64,000 nucleotides of DNA, taken from Zygnema cylindricum. Its lineage: Eukaryota > Streptophyta > Zygnematophyceae > Zygnematales > Zygnemataceae. The stretch lies in assembly GCA_037447655.1 (NCBI GenBank), contig JBBHKE010002052.1, forward strand, positions 1-64,000, in the 5' to 3' direction. Numbering within the stretch: the stretch's first letter is position 1; each line of letters opens with the position of its first letter. The notes under the pieces were generated by a model. The model was not told the DNA's origin and ran no database searches. It saw only the letters and a list, made by a program, of their open reading frames with translations. A program made the position numbers and the translations under genes. This document shows positions 34,648-46,200 of this stretch, piece after piece.

Positions 34648-34955
34648 CCATAGTTCAAAAGTAGGTGAAAGTAGGCCCATACAATATGTCTATTGTACGC
34701 AAAACATACAATATGACCTTAAGACCCATATTGTGTTCGGACCTATTCGGACCAATTAAAACATTCAGACCAAAAATTGGACCAATTAAAACATTCGAAC
34801 CAAAATATTTTACTTACACCGTCAGATTTGGACGATCGGACGGTCGCTGATTAAAGTAGCGATCTAAGAAGATCACATGAAAAGCCCAAAACACAACTTA
34901 CGATAAAGGCGCCAACCAAAGGCCTACCATAAAAACGCCTACTTTTGAACTATGG
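34648..34955. mobile_element. CCATAGTTC inverted-repeat element, 308 bp
   Basis: Termini CCATAGTTCAAAAGTAGG and its exact complement, flanked by TTTTGA (34642-34647 and 34956-34961). The interior holds TTAAGACCCATATTGT and CGATCGGACGGTCGCTGAT. No coding capacity. Confidence 0.88.
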
Positions 34956-34961
34956 TTTTGA

Positions 34962-36056
34962 CCATAGTTCAAAAGTAGGTGAAATTAGGCCCATACAATA
35001 TGCCTATTGCATAGTTGTTCATAACGCATTTTACGCACGATTCGAACGTGCGTACAATACGTAGAAACTGGAGAGGTCGATTTGAAAAAATCTTAAAAAT
35101 CGTTAATGAATTTTTGTCCGTACAGATACGTACATGTTAAAAAAACTGAATTCAACATGTACCGCAGTTTGTAAGCTTTCCGTTAAATGAGCGGTAGAAA
35201 ATTTTCATTATTTAAATAATTAACACACCTTAAATGGTAAGTTATATTTACGTCAATTGGTAACGAACGACGATGTCTAATGACGTTGAATTGTTGTGCA
35301 GGTCCGGGTCCAAATTTTGGATAACGCTTCATTTTTGTCAGAATAATATTGTGTGTCAGTCTCATTGGCGTTAGTACTGGCTTCTTCCATCAAGATTAGC
35401 TTTTAATTGTTGAAGTTTACATGGCGGCTTCTTCTCAAAATTTTGAAGAAGACGTCCGTACACATTTTGAACTTACGGCCCGCTGATAATGTGACGCCAC
35501 AACGTCTCTTTTTGAAATTGTCCGTAGATGTACGATAAAATTCCGTACATATCCGTGAACATTATGTTCAATTTACAGACAAAAAGTACCGATACGTGCA
35601 TCGTATCATTTCATCAACTTCCGTATAATTACAGTGGAAAAACGTACAGTTACCGTAATTTGTCTACATGTTTCTCGTAATTGACAGTTTCAGTTTACAG
35701 TAGACGTTTTTTTGCGATTTTTTCAAAAGTCACGTACAATACGTAGAAACTGGAAAAAATGAAAAAATCGCGCGATTTGAACAACTAGGGCCTATTGTAC
35801 GCAAAACATACAATATGACCTTAAGACCCATATTGTATTCGGATCTATTCGGACCAATTAGAACATTCGGAGCAAAAATTGGACCAATTAAAACATTCGT
35901 ACCAAAATTTTAATTTACACCGTCAGATTCGGACGATCGGACGGTCGCTGATCAAAGTAGCGATCTAAGAAGATCACATGAAAAGCCCATAACACAACTT
36001 ACGATAAAGGCGCAGACCAAAAGCCTACCATAAAAACGCCTACTTTTGAACTATGG
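34962..36056. mobile_element. CCATAGTTC element with 770-bp insertion
   Basis: It starts immediately after the shared TTTTGA and ends at 36056 followed by TTTTGA again (36057-36062). The left 52 bp and the right ~270 bp (35788-36056) match the 308-bp copy. About 35014-35787 is unrelated. Confidence 0.82.
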
Positions 36057-36062
36057 TTTTGA

Positions 36063-38396
36063 CGGGGTTTTACGTTTTGGAAGTTTACATTTTCGTATGG
36101 ATTTTTTTAGGGCTGTCCATATGCAGTTTAGGGTGTACACATAACAACTCTCGATTTCTTCAATGTAATTGCCGTACCCCATCATGTGTTGTGCTTTAGC
36201 GTTCAAAAGGTTAATGTGTTTAAATGTATAATGAATGTTTGAACGTTGTTTCAACGTTTTTAGACCTTTGTGTTCTATTATTTCTTGCTATTATTGATAC
36301 AAAAAGGAGAGTATGGACTTTTTACATGTATGTAAAGTACAGTAAGCACCTCACTCTAAGATATCTTTTCATGAGGATAAAATATAGTGTCCAATCTACA
36401 TATTCAGTCCTATCTTTCTTTTCTTTTACATTTGTTTAAGAATGTAGATGTAGTACTTTTACAAAAGTATATTTATTTGAGAAGAAAAAAAAGGACGGGG
36501 ACCGGTTTAAGTGGTACTAACAAAGGCTTAAACGTAAGGAAGAGGTTTTGTTCTTGGAGTTACTTTTTTGCGCTTCAAACCCAGCATTGCTCATATGTTG
36601 ACGACTGCATTGACATCGATGATATTTCATGTTTGTTTCTTGGGTGGGCATTTGCCCAATCATTGTAATCGTATAAAAATCGTGAAATCTTTACAAGATT
36701 TAAAATAATAGCCAATTGCTTTTTATTATTCACATAAATTATGAATATGACATGTTTTTTAAGCTATTTGCGGAGTAGCTTATGTTGACATTTTTTTCGT
36801 TGTTCCATGCGTATTTGCTATAGCGCGGAGTTCTTTATGCCATACTTTTTTGTCCTCGTTGGCAAAAGCGTAAGTATGTAGGCGTTATATGTACATAAAC
36901 AAGGTTATGGCCTCTTAGTATATGATTTTTGTGATTTTAAATGACATGTACAATATGGTATGGCTAATAAAGTATACGTGTGTGGGTGATTATCATTATT
37001 GCGTCTTACAAACTATATCAATAGGCACATTTATACTGTGACAGTTTAATTAGTCATATAGATTATAGTGGTGATTAATTTCCCGCTATATGTTTCTAAT
37101 TTGATAATAAAAAAATTGCGTTTAAACTTGATTAATGACAAAATCAACGATTTTACTATCGATCGAATGTACCATTTGGCGACAATTTGTCTTGATGTTT
37201 AAATATTCGCAGATTTTACGATGGATTATTAATGTAGATTGATGCCAAAATTTGATTGTTTTTTTGTTCGAAGTGGAAGTGACATGTTGAGAATAAATTT
37301 TACTCACAAAAAAACCATTGTACCTTCAAATAGAACAAAATTGAAATCAGATAGAAAAAAATGCATAAAATATCTCTATTCACAACATTAAAATCAAAAT
37401 GTGCTTATAAGAACAACATTATTCTACCAAATCAGATCTATATTGTAATGCAAATACCCACAAAATCAAATTATAAAAATCTGTACATAAAAATTTTAAC
37501 TTCTCACGAAGGTAATCCTCTACTTTAACCACGGTAAAAGAATAAGCCAAACAGTTTTTTTTTCTGCTTCTCACTTCATTCCAACTATTTTTGGAAGATG
37601 GCGCGTTAAAAAAATTGAGAACTTTAATCTATATAATTTAAGATTTTTTCCTTTCTCTTTTAGTTAACTTTAGGAGAAACTATGCTACAATCATACAACA
37701 TAAAAGTGTATACAATCTTAAACAAAAAACATAAGTATTCATTTCTATCCTAGAATGCCGTAGCATGTAGTTACTTCTTAACTTATTTTCTAGTCCTATT
37801 TATATTCTTGAGTACTCTAAACTCAAACCAAAGGGGCTTGGGATTTGATAAAAATCTCAAGTTTTTATCTATCCTCAAATATTTACAATTGACATGACTA
37901 ATAAAAAAAAAATCTTTCTTTCTTCTTTCTCTCGTTATAGATATCTTGAACAACTAAAACGTCTACATATACAGTTTTCTAAGTCATGATTGTCTATGAC
38001 ATTCTAATTATAATGTTTACAAGAAAAAAGAAAAAAGACATTTTAAATACGGTGAGCCTCACCATATGTTCATCAAAAACTCTAAGAAATACTGTTATAA
38101 ATACTATCCTTTTACTATTTACGTCCCTCTTTCAAAATTGTGACATTCCCTTTTTCATTTTAATTTTCTATTTACATAATCCAAAAACACTTTTAAAGGC
38201 ATTTTTTTTACAATTCTACTCTCGTCATCTTCATTTTAGGATCGTCTTTCGCAATTTGATAACATTTTAAGACAAAAAAAAAATTACGTGTCTTAAAATG
38301 TTTTAAGAAAAAACATTTTAACCTTTCACAATATTGCTATCGTTTATTTCCCTCTTTCGATATTCTTCCGATCTTTTTACGATCGATCTCCGATCT
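36063..38396. other. AT-rich intergenic DNA, nothing recognised
   Basis: Short frames (36224-36439, 36387-36668, 37986-38270) have no recognisable content and lack splice-supported extensions. This is the 3' flank of the expansin gene. Confidence 0.55.
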
Positions 38397-38492
38397 TTCC
38401 CCGAACCTTTTTCGATCTTTTTTCTATCCTTTTTCGATCTTTTTTCTATCCTTTTTCGATCTTTTTTCTATCCTTTTTCGATCTTTTTTCAA
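38397..38492. repeat. 22-bp tandem repeat 3' of the expansin gene
   Basis: Four to five copies of TTTTTCGATCTTTTTTCTAT + CC starting near 38407, ending 13 bp before the stop codon side of the gene (38505). It would lie in the 3' UTR or terminator region. Confidence 0.85.
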
Positions 38493-38504
38493 TAGTACTT
38501 TATT

Positions 38505-38846
38505 TTAAAGTTGGGTCAAAATAGTGAACGAAGCCGGTCCGTTTCTATTAAAATATCCAAAAGAACTCGAAGCTCCGGAGGGAAGAGGGAAAACATAATT
38601 ATTTAAAGTATATCGTTGTCCGGTTAAAAACACGAGGTTATAAGATCCGGTTAAGTCCAATTTTTTCGCTTGAAAAGTTATTTCTTTAAGGGGGTTTTTA
38701 CCCACATTTTTTAAGGTGACCGAATAATGGAAAACCATGTTTTCTCCTTCGGACCAACTTCCTACTAAAGTTTGTGAAATTTCGACATTTTTAACTGCAA
38801 AATAAATAAATAAAAATAAATAAACAAGTTAATTAGGAAATGTATA

Positions 38847-38897
<51 letters not shown>

Positions 38898-41800
38898 GAA
38901 GGAAGAAAAAAAGACATATTAGAGTTGAAATACGAATTGTTAAAAAACATATCCAGTTTTCCTTTGACCAACTTTGTAAAAAGAAAAAGGAAACCTTTTG
39001 CAATCATTCCTAATCGCAAATAGTAAGGATAGTAAACTGGAAAAATGGAATTGAGAGGAGGAGGGAGAATATGAAGAGAGATAGAGAGGGGAGAGGAGAG
39101 AGAGAGAAGGGAAGTTGGAAAGAGGGAGGAGAGGGAGTTAACAAACCCAATATGTAAGAAATAAAAGACAAACAAAAGAGGAGGAGGAAGAAACAAAACA
39201 ATAAAATAAAAAAATAAAGGAAATGGAAAGAAAGAAAAGGATGGAACAAGAAAATGGAGGAATGGAGGGGAGGAGGAGGAGGGGGAGGAGGAGGGGGGAG
39301 GAGTTGGGTGGAGGGAGGACTAGGAGGAGGAGAGGATGAAGGAGGAGGAGAGGACTGGGTGGGAGGAGGGGATTTAGGAGGTGGAGAAGGAAGAGGAGAT
39401 CTCGGGGGGGGTGAAGAGAGAAATTTACGAGGGGGCGATTTTGGGGGGGAGAGAGGTATGGGAGGAGAGAGTCCAAAAAAATCGGATATTGGAGAAGGAT
39501 AGGTGCTAATAGGGGTATGTAATATGGGAATTGGTGTAGCTTGGGGTAGAGAGGGAGGGGGAGGAGAGGGAGAAGGAGGAGGAGAGGGAGGAGGAGAGGG
39601 AGGAGGGAGGCTTCCAGTGGCCCCATTGGAAAACTGGGCCCCACAGTCGTACGGATCGGCGGAGAATCGGGACTCGATTTTTTTCGGGCAGGTGATTACT
39701 TCTCCTGTACGGAATTGTACGGAATTGGTTAGGTGAAATGGTAAATTGTAGGGAATTGTACGGATAATAAATAAAGATAAATAGATAGCTTTTGTTTTTC
39801 TTATTGTAGGATTGACTGGACAAAATGCTTTAAATTTTTTACGGAATTGTCCTACGAGAAAAATGAATTAAAGACAATTTTTTTTTTTGACACATTATTT
39901 TGTTTTGATTTAATTTTTATTTGAATTTTTTACATTTTGTTCTGTTTTATTTATTTGAATTATTTTTTATTCCAATTTATTTTTTGTTTTATATAGGAGG
40001 ATGTCATTCAAAAAAGAAATGTGGAGTGAGGGAGTGGGCGGGAGGGGGAGAGGGGGGGAGGGGGAAAGGGGAAGAGGGAAAAAGGGAGACAGAGGAAAAG
40101 AGAGAGGGAGATAGAGAGAGAGGGAGAGGGAGAGCGAGAGAGAGAGGGAGAGAGAGAGAGGGGGAGAGAGAGGGAGAGAGAGAGTGAGAGAGAAAGAGAG
40201 ATAGCGAGAGAGAGCGAGAGACAAAGAAACCGCGAGAGAGAGACAGAGAGAGTCTACCCGTTGCAGTTGCGGTGAAGCGGAGAGTGAGAGGTGTGACAAT
40301 TGTCACAAAGGAATGGAGGGCGAAGGATGCGCCCCAATCTTTTGATAAAGGGGTAAATATATTTGAATTTCCCTAAAAACCAAAAAAAAAAAAAAGGTTG
40401 GAGAAGGAGAGGGAGAGGGGGGCGGAGAGGAGAAGGGGATTACACAGAAAAAGGAGAAAAAAAAACAAACAAGAGGAGAATAACAAAAAAAGAAAAAAAA
40501 GACGGAAAATGTCAACAGATTCTCAGGTATGAGAGAAATGCTTAAAGAAAAAAAAAACGAAGTTCAAAAGAAAAATTTGAGTGAGAGAGAGAGAGAGATT
40601 TTACCTGTTTAATTTCGATCATAGATACGATCCCGGGGCCACTTCCGGCCAATGGGACGACAGGAAGGTACCAATCATTGGATCCGGGCAGAATGCGAAA
40701 AAAAATATTTGTTTTGGAATAGGGGCACGCAGTTCTGAAAAAGAAAAAAAAAAAGTAAGCGATGACAACAAGGGGTAAAAGATAATATACCACCTCACAA
40801 AAGAAAAAGTGAAAATGAATATGAATATAAGTTGAAAATAGTATGTCAGAAAAACAAAAACAACAAAACAAAATGAAAAAAAAATATATATATATGAAAA
40901 ATATGTGAAAAGTCGAATGGAGGGAGATGGTTAGAGGGAAAGGTATAGGAGGTAAGGCCATCGCGGGCAAAAGGGAGAGGAATTGGAGAAAAAGATCAAA
41001 GATGAGAGGGAGGAGAATCATGGCAAAGAATAATTTGAAAACAAAGAACAGGAAAAATGTCAACAAGAAGAAAGCAAAAACGAAAAGAGAATGGTTTCTC
41101 GCTACAATCGGTCTATAATTATACTAATATAATATAATATCATACTATCCAATACGATACAATGAAATATAATACAATATAATATGATACATTAAAATAT
41201 ACAATATAATATAATATAACATCATGTAATGTAATATAACACGATATTATATAATACAACCGGTAAAAGAGAATTACACCGCTAATCGTTATTAGTGTTA
41301 TAGTTTTTTTTTGCCACTTCAAACTTCTTTTCGCCGTGCACACTTGTCAGATTGTGAATTGGAGACGGCCAATAGGAAGGTGAGAAACTTGCCGTCCAGT
41401 AGCAACCATCGGATTGACAATCCGACAAGTGTGCATAAAGAAAAGATATTCTAAGTGGTGAAAAATATTTTAACACATAATGATTAGCGGTGTAGCGAAG
41501 GCCACAGAAAAGTGAAGTAAAAGTCGGTGTCATTGTATACAAAGGAATATTCTAGAGAGAAATAAAGGGAGAGTGGGAGAGGGAGAAAGGGAGGGAGTGA
41601 GAGAGAAAGGAAGGGAGGGAGAGAGGGAAAGAAGGAGAGAGGGGAGAGGGGAGAGGGGCAGAGGGGAGAGCAAGAGGAGTAGAGGAAGAGAGGGGGAGAG
41701 GGGGAGAGGGAAGAGGGAGAAAGGGAGAGCGGGAGAGAGGGAGAAAGGGAGAGAGGGAAAGCGGGAGAGAGGGAAAGGGGAGAAAGTGAAAGAGGGAGGG

Positions 41801-42574
41801 AGAGGGGGAGAGAGGGAAAGGAGAGAGGGGAGAGGAGAGAGGGGAGAGGGGAGAGGAAGAGGGGGGAGAGGGGCAGAGGGGAGAGCAAGAGAGGAGGAGA
41901 GGAGGAGAGGGGGAGAGGGAGAAAGGGAGAAAGGGAGAGAGGGAGAGGGAGAAAGGGAGAGAGGGAGAGAGGGAGAGAGGGAGAAAGGGAGAGAGGGAGA
42001 AGGGAGAGTGGGAAGAGAGGGAAAGGGGAGAAAGCGAAAGAGGGAGGGAGAAAGGGAGAGAGGGAAAGGAGAGAGGGGAGAGGGGAGAGGAGATAGGGGG
42101 AGGGGGGAGAGGGGCAGATGGGAGAGCAAAAGAGGAGGAGAGAAGGAGAGGGGGAGAGGGGCAAAGGGGGAAAGAGGGAAGAACAATGTATCCGTACCCG
42201 ACAATGAATCTGTAACACAGACAGGTAGCAACACTACCGCAAGGAAAATAGAATGGCGCAATGAACCAAAACAGCGAAAATACGGAATAGTACAATCAAA
42301 TGAAGAAATAAAGTACGATATAAGGTACAACCAGAAATGTAGGCACGAACAAAACAAATAAAAGTGTACTTCAACAAACGGGGGAGGGAGAGAGAGGGAG
42401 AGAGAGGGGCAAAAAAGACAGAGCGATGGAGAAGGAGATTGAGAGGGAGAAGAGGAGGAGAGAAAGGGAAATGGAAAGGAACAAGGAGAAGAGAGAGAGA
42501 GGGAAAGGGAGATAGAGATAGAGAGTGAGACAGAACAAGAGATAGGGAGGGAAAGAGAGAGTGAGAGAGCGAGT

Positions 42575-42622
<48 letters not shown>

Positions 42623-43840
42623 ATTGGTACTAAAACACAAACATAATACACATATAAACAGGAAAAAGTACAACAAACTAAAATATCTGTACCATACCGT
42701 TTGTAGGAAATGTCGAGGACGCCAACTAGGTTCCGGAGCTCGTTTTCTTTCCCCGGGAGAGCGAGAGCGCCAAACGCTTTTCCGCTCAAATCGAAATGCG
42801 TTTTTCCGCCGCCGCAAAACTCGCCTTCCGGACAAAGGTCCGTAACTGACACAACAATTGGTGTGGAGGAACAGCGCGGGTTATTTAGACACTGGACCTG
42901 TAAAAAGAAAAAAGAAAAAGGACAGGGTAGGGTACGTCAAAGAAGAGAAGAGAAGAAAAAGAGAAGAAAAGGAAAGGGAAGGAAAGAACAGAGGAAACGG
43001 AGAAGAAAAGAATTAACGGGGGTTCAGTGAAGGAAAAGGTCCTAAGAGTTTCTAAAAGCGGTCAAAGGGGAGGGAAAGATGTCCTATGATGGCCACTAAA
43101 AAAGCTACAAAAAGATAGACAAAAACAAAAAAAATGGGACAGGGGAACTACGATTATGAAACATGTGAATTTGGTGAAAAAGCTTTTAAACATTTTTAAA
43201 AATGGGTCAATATCAAAAACAATAATTGGTGTGGAAAAGCAAAGTTTTCCTCCTTTTCTCCCTCCATCTTCTACCTCCCTCCCCTCCCTCTCTTTCCCTC
43301 CACTAGTTTTTTTTTTTTTTTAATATTCCCTACCTCATAACAGGCTCCACAACCTCCCCCATTTTGAAAAATGGGAGGACTTCCGGCCACCACATAGGCT
43401 CCATAGGGAGACGCGAGCAAGGGGCCGTAGGCGCAAGCTCCCGCTATTGTACGGATCGGTACGGAATTGTACGAAATGGTTCGGAAGATTGGGAAAATGT
43501 ACGATGTTGCATGGCATTGGAAGGAAGTGGTGGGAAATGTATGGAATTGGACCGAAATGGACAAAATTGTACGGAATTGTACGGCATTGTACAAAGCGGC
43601 AAGGAATTGTGGGGAAATGAACGGAATAGGAACGGAATTGGTGGAGAAAGGTATGTGATAGTACCAAATTGTACGGATTAGGTACGGAACAGGATACAGA
43701 ATGGTATAAGAGTACGGAGTGGTGGAGGATTGTACGAAAGTGTATGGAATTGTGGGGAGTTGTACGGAATAGTTAGGGGATTGTGGGGAAAAATTCGGAA
43801 TGGTACCGAAGGAAGAAACGTTAGGCGCATGGAAAAGAGA

Positions 43841-43918
<78 letters not shown>

Positions 43919-44918
43919 AAGAGGATCGAAGGGTTACGAAGAGGGGAAAGGGAAGGGGGGAAGAGGGAAAGAAAAAGCGACAGGGAGAGGAAGAGGGTGA
44001 GGAAGAGGGGGAGTAGAAAGTAGAGGGAGTGGGATAAGGAGAAGGTAAGGGGATGTGATTGGGACAGAGAGAGAAACAGAGACAAGGAGGCGAAGAGAGA
44101 AAGAGAGGGATAGAGAGAGAGGCAAAAAGATAAAAGGTGAAAAGAGGAAAAGAAAACGGAAGAGGTCGATAGCGACTGAGGGTTAGGAGAAATGTGAAAG
44201 AGAGGGAATAAGTGTAAGTATTGGTTGAGGGAGAGGGAGAGGACAGACATTGTAAGAAAGGGAGACGGGAAGTGAAAAAAATGGGGTCTGGAGCATGAGT
44301 TAAAGAGAGAGGGAAAAGAGAGGAGGGGAGAGGAGGGGAAAAAGAGGAATTGGAGATGAATGGGAAATTGGGAGGTATACAGGGAGAGGCACAAGGGGCT
44401 AATCTAACAAGAGAAAGGTAAAAAAGAACAGAAAAGAGGAGGAAAGGAAAGAAGAAAATGTGTTTGAGAATGAAGGAAAGACAAGAGAGGGATAAATTGA
44501 GAAGAGGTTGAAAAATCGTATATATAATATAAATAAAGGGGACAGGGAATGATAGTTGGAGAAACAGTAGGAAAGGAAGCGAGAAGTAGGAGGGGGAAAA
44601 TATGAGGGAGAGGAAGAGCGAGAAGCAGAGGGAGACAGAGAGAGAAGATAAAACATGGGAACGGAGACAGAGAAGGAGAAGAAGAAGGAGACAGAGGGCG
44701 AGAGAGAGAGAGATGGGAAAGGAGAAGGACACAAAGAGAGAGAGAGGAAGAGGGAGAAATAGCTTACCATCCGTTCCGCTTCCCTCTGGCTCCCCATACC
44801 ACGTGGCTTTAGAAATGCCCTCCAACCCTCCATAGTCTCCCTGACAGACTGCCACGTGGCAGACTATTATCGTTAATGTCACAATTAAATAACGCCACGT
44901 GGAAATTTTGAGAGTCAT
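38505..44918 (-). CDS. Expansin with C-terminal CBM49-like module (six exons)
   Basis: Exons on the minus strand: 44768-44918, 43334-43443, 42698-42897, 40605-40734, 40258-40372 and 38505-38794 (996 nt, 331 residues). All introns are GT-AG and all five junctions keep frame. Residues 1-28 look like a signal peptide. Residues 35-154 form the double-psi beta-barrel: TWYG 39-42, GACAYG 52-57, GCGACY 81-86, HFDLSG 121-126 with Asp123, and Cys54, 82, 85, 90, 96, 109 and 115. Residues 155-236 are the expansin C-domain, with KDWGASF 208-214. Residues 237-331 resemble CBM49, the module of plant class-C GH9 endoglucanases (ISQ, SW249, then a VFPL turn). Expansins loosen cellulosic walls without hydrolysis. 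The extra module should add cellulose binding in the wall. The usual plant expansin is about 250-275 residues, so this one is longer by that module. Beta- versus alpha-type is not resolved. Confidence 0.93.
38847..38900. repeat. (GAAA)n microsatellite in intron 5
   Basis: About 13 units of GAAA on the plus strand, near the 3' splice site of the last intron. Confidence 0.92.
39050..39608. repeat. GA/GGA-rich tract in intron 5 of the expansin gene
   Basis: GGAGGAGGAGG and GAGGGGAGAGG runs on the plus strand, CT-rich on the sense strand. Open frames here are low-complexity artefacts. Confidence 0.88.
40020..40250. repeat. GA-rich microsatellite directly 3' of exon 5
   Basis: GAGAGAGGGAGAG runs up to eight bases from the exon-5 donor at 40257. 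Confidence 0.9.
41112..41268. repeat. AATAT-rich low-complexity tract in intron 3
   Basis: ATAATATAATAT and AATACAATATAATATGATAC runs. Confidence 0.85.
41275..41494. mobile_element. TACACCG-family MITE inside expansin intron 3, 220 bp
   Basis: Termini TACACCGCTAATCGTTATTA and its imperfect complement, with TA at both ends. The interior shares TTGCCACTTCAAAC and GCACACTTGTC with 46895-47113. It lies between exons 3 and 4. Confidence 0.85.
41560..42185. repeat. GA-rich microsatellite in intron 3
   Basis: Over 600 bp of GGGAGAGAGGGAGA-type sequence. It contains a higher-order duplication: the block near 41640-41790 recurs at about 41865-42170 (GAGGGGCAGAGGGGAGAGCA repeated). Confidence 0.9.
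42380..42622. repeat. GA-rich microsatellite 3' of exon 3
   Basis: Ends in a pure (GA)n run at 42580-42619, about 75 bp from the exon-3 donor. Confidence 0.9.
43451..43795. repeat. TACGGAATTG degenerate tandem repeat in intron 1
   Basis: GTACGGAATTGTACG-type units next to the exon-2 acceptor, as in the two other expansin copies. Confidence 0.82.
43845..44762. repeat. GA-rich tract in intron 1 of the expansin gene
   Basis: Pure (GA)n at 43852-43916, then mixed purine repeats to the exon-1 donor at 44767. On the sense strand this is a ~900-bp CT-rich tract. Confidence 0.88.
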
Positions 44919-44929
44919 GGCTGTAAGCT

Positions 44930-45110
44930 ATCTCCTTCTATCTCTTTCTATCTCTTTGTATCTCTTTGTATCTCTTTCTATCTCCTTCTATCTCCTTCTA
45001 TCTCTTTCTATCTCTTTGTATCTCTTTCTATCTCCTTCTATCTCCTTCTATCTCTTTCTATCTCTTTCTCCCTCTCTCTCTTTCTCTCCCTCTTCTCCTT
45101 TCCCTCTCTT
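44930..45110. repeat. TATCTC(C/T)TTC decamer tandem repeat upstream of the expansin gene
   Basis: About 13 copies of a 10-bp unit TATCTCTTTC or TATCTCCTTC begin at 44938, 20 bp upstream of the start codon, then CTCTCTCTC. It occupies the 5' UTR/core promoter. Plus-strand open frames through it are repeat artefacts. Confidence 0.9.
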
Positions 45111-45790
45111 GTTCTCTCGTCCCTGCGCTTTTAAACGTCGGGGAGAAATCTAATCATTACCATTTTTGTCTTCAATCATTTGTCCCGTGGCGGCCGTTTG
45201 TCTTTGTTGAATTATGGCGCGTTTGGCCCAATCATATGTCGCCAAAATCTCCTTTTCCAGCGCATAAACCGACAAGAGTACGACACCGCGCTAGAAATTC
45301 TAATGATTGCTTTGTACTATACCGAATCTACGCGAACCAAACGCCTAGCTCCACGTGGCGAAAACATACATGGACATATCCGCTGGATTTCCTGGCGCAG
45401 AACTTTCGACACACGCAAGTTTTTGTTAGGGCTACACCTAGATCTGATTTATTGTACGAAGTCGCCGATATAACAGTACAGTATTACTGGCTTCGACATT
45501 TTTTCAGTGCGTACATGTTTTTTTTATTGCAACGATTTTTCCGGGCAGCTTATTTCCGCAGTACCAGTCGCCGATATTCGACGGCCTCGTAGCGACACAG
45601 CTTTTATCGTGTTCGCTCACTCCAGCGGAAATTGCGACATCCAAAAAACTGGCCAAAGTGCGAACGCTTGCGCTCAAGCCAGCCGCCAGGTTATTTTCGT
45701 TATTTTCACGTTATTTTCACGTTATTTTCCATTTTTGTTGTTATTTTAACACTTCCGATTTTCAGTGGCTACACAGTGAATCGCTATGAG
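45111..45790. other. No recognised gene; expansin upstream region
   Basis: Frames at 45180-45473 and 45507-45749 are unrecognised. The segment 45418-45450 (TTGTTAGGGCTACACCTAGA) recurs at 47154-47185, so the area holds repeat fragments. CCACGTGG-type words (G-box-like) occur at 44892-44900 and 45350-45356. Confidence 0.45.
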
Positions 45791-46200
45791 TAGTGTTGGG
45801 TATCGGGTATATTCATATCGCGATGATTTCAATATTTATTTTATCGAATATCGATCGAGGAGACTCTTCGATATATCGTACCGGGACCAACATAAACCAT
45901 CGCGATATTTATCGCGATATATAGTATATTTTATTATTTAATGTAATATGTTTTTTTAGCGAAAAAGACAAATTGTTTGATTCGCCTCGTACGACATGAT
46001 TTTCATTCCGTGACTTAAAGGTAGACGCCGCAAAACTTAACCGACAAAAAAGTACATAATTCTGTAATTCATATTATAGATGTCTCGTGCCCATATTACG
46101 CACGGTAAAACTACAGTAACGAATACTACGTATGGTACGCATCAAACGATGTTGAAAAGTCAATTACATGCGTACCTTAGGTCTTCGATACCCAACACTA
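45791..46200. mobile_element. 410-bp element with TAGTGTTGGGTATCG inverted ends
   Basis: 15-bp termini TAGTGTTGGGTATCG and the exact complement at 46186-46200. TAGTGTTGG is reminiscent of hAT-type ends. No 8-bp target duplication is evident and nothing is encoded. Confidence 0.65.

Noticed and set aside
41573-42852. Long open frames (up to about 440 codons) on both strands in GA-rich DNA
   Set aside because: Codon content simply mirrors GAGAGG/CTCTCC repeats. Only the expansin exon 3 at 42698-42897 within this span is real.
44899-45592. Plus-strand frames of hydrophobic SLSISLYLF repeats
   Set aside because: Product of a decamer tandem repeat. No splice or domain support.
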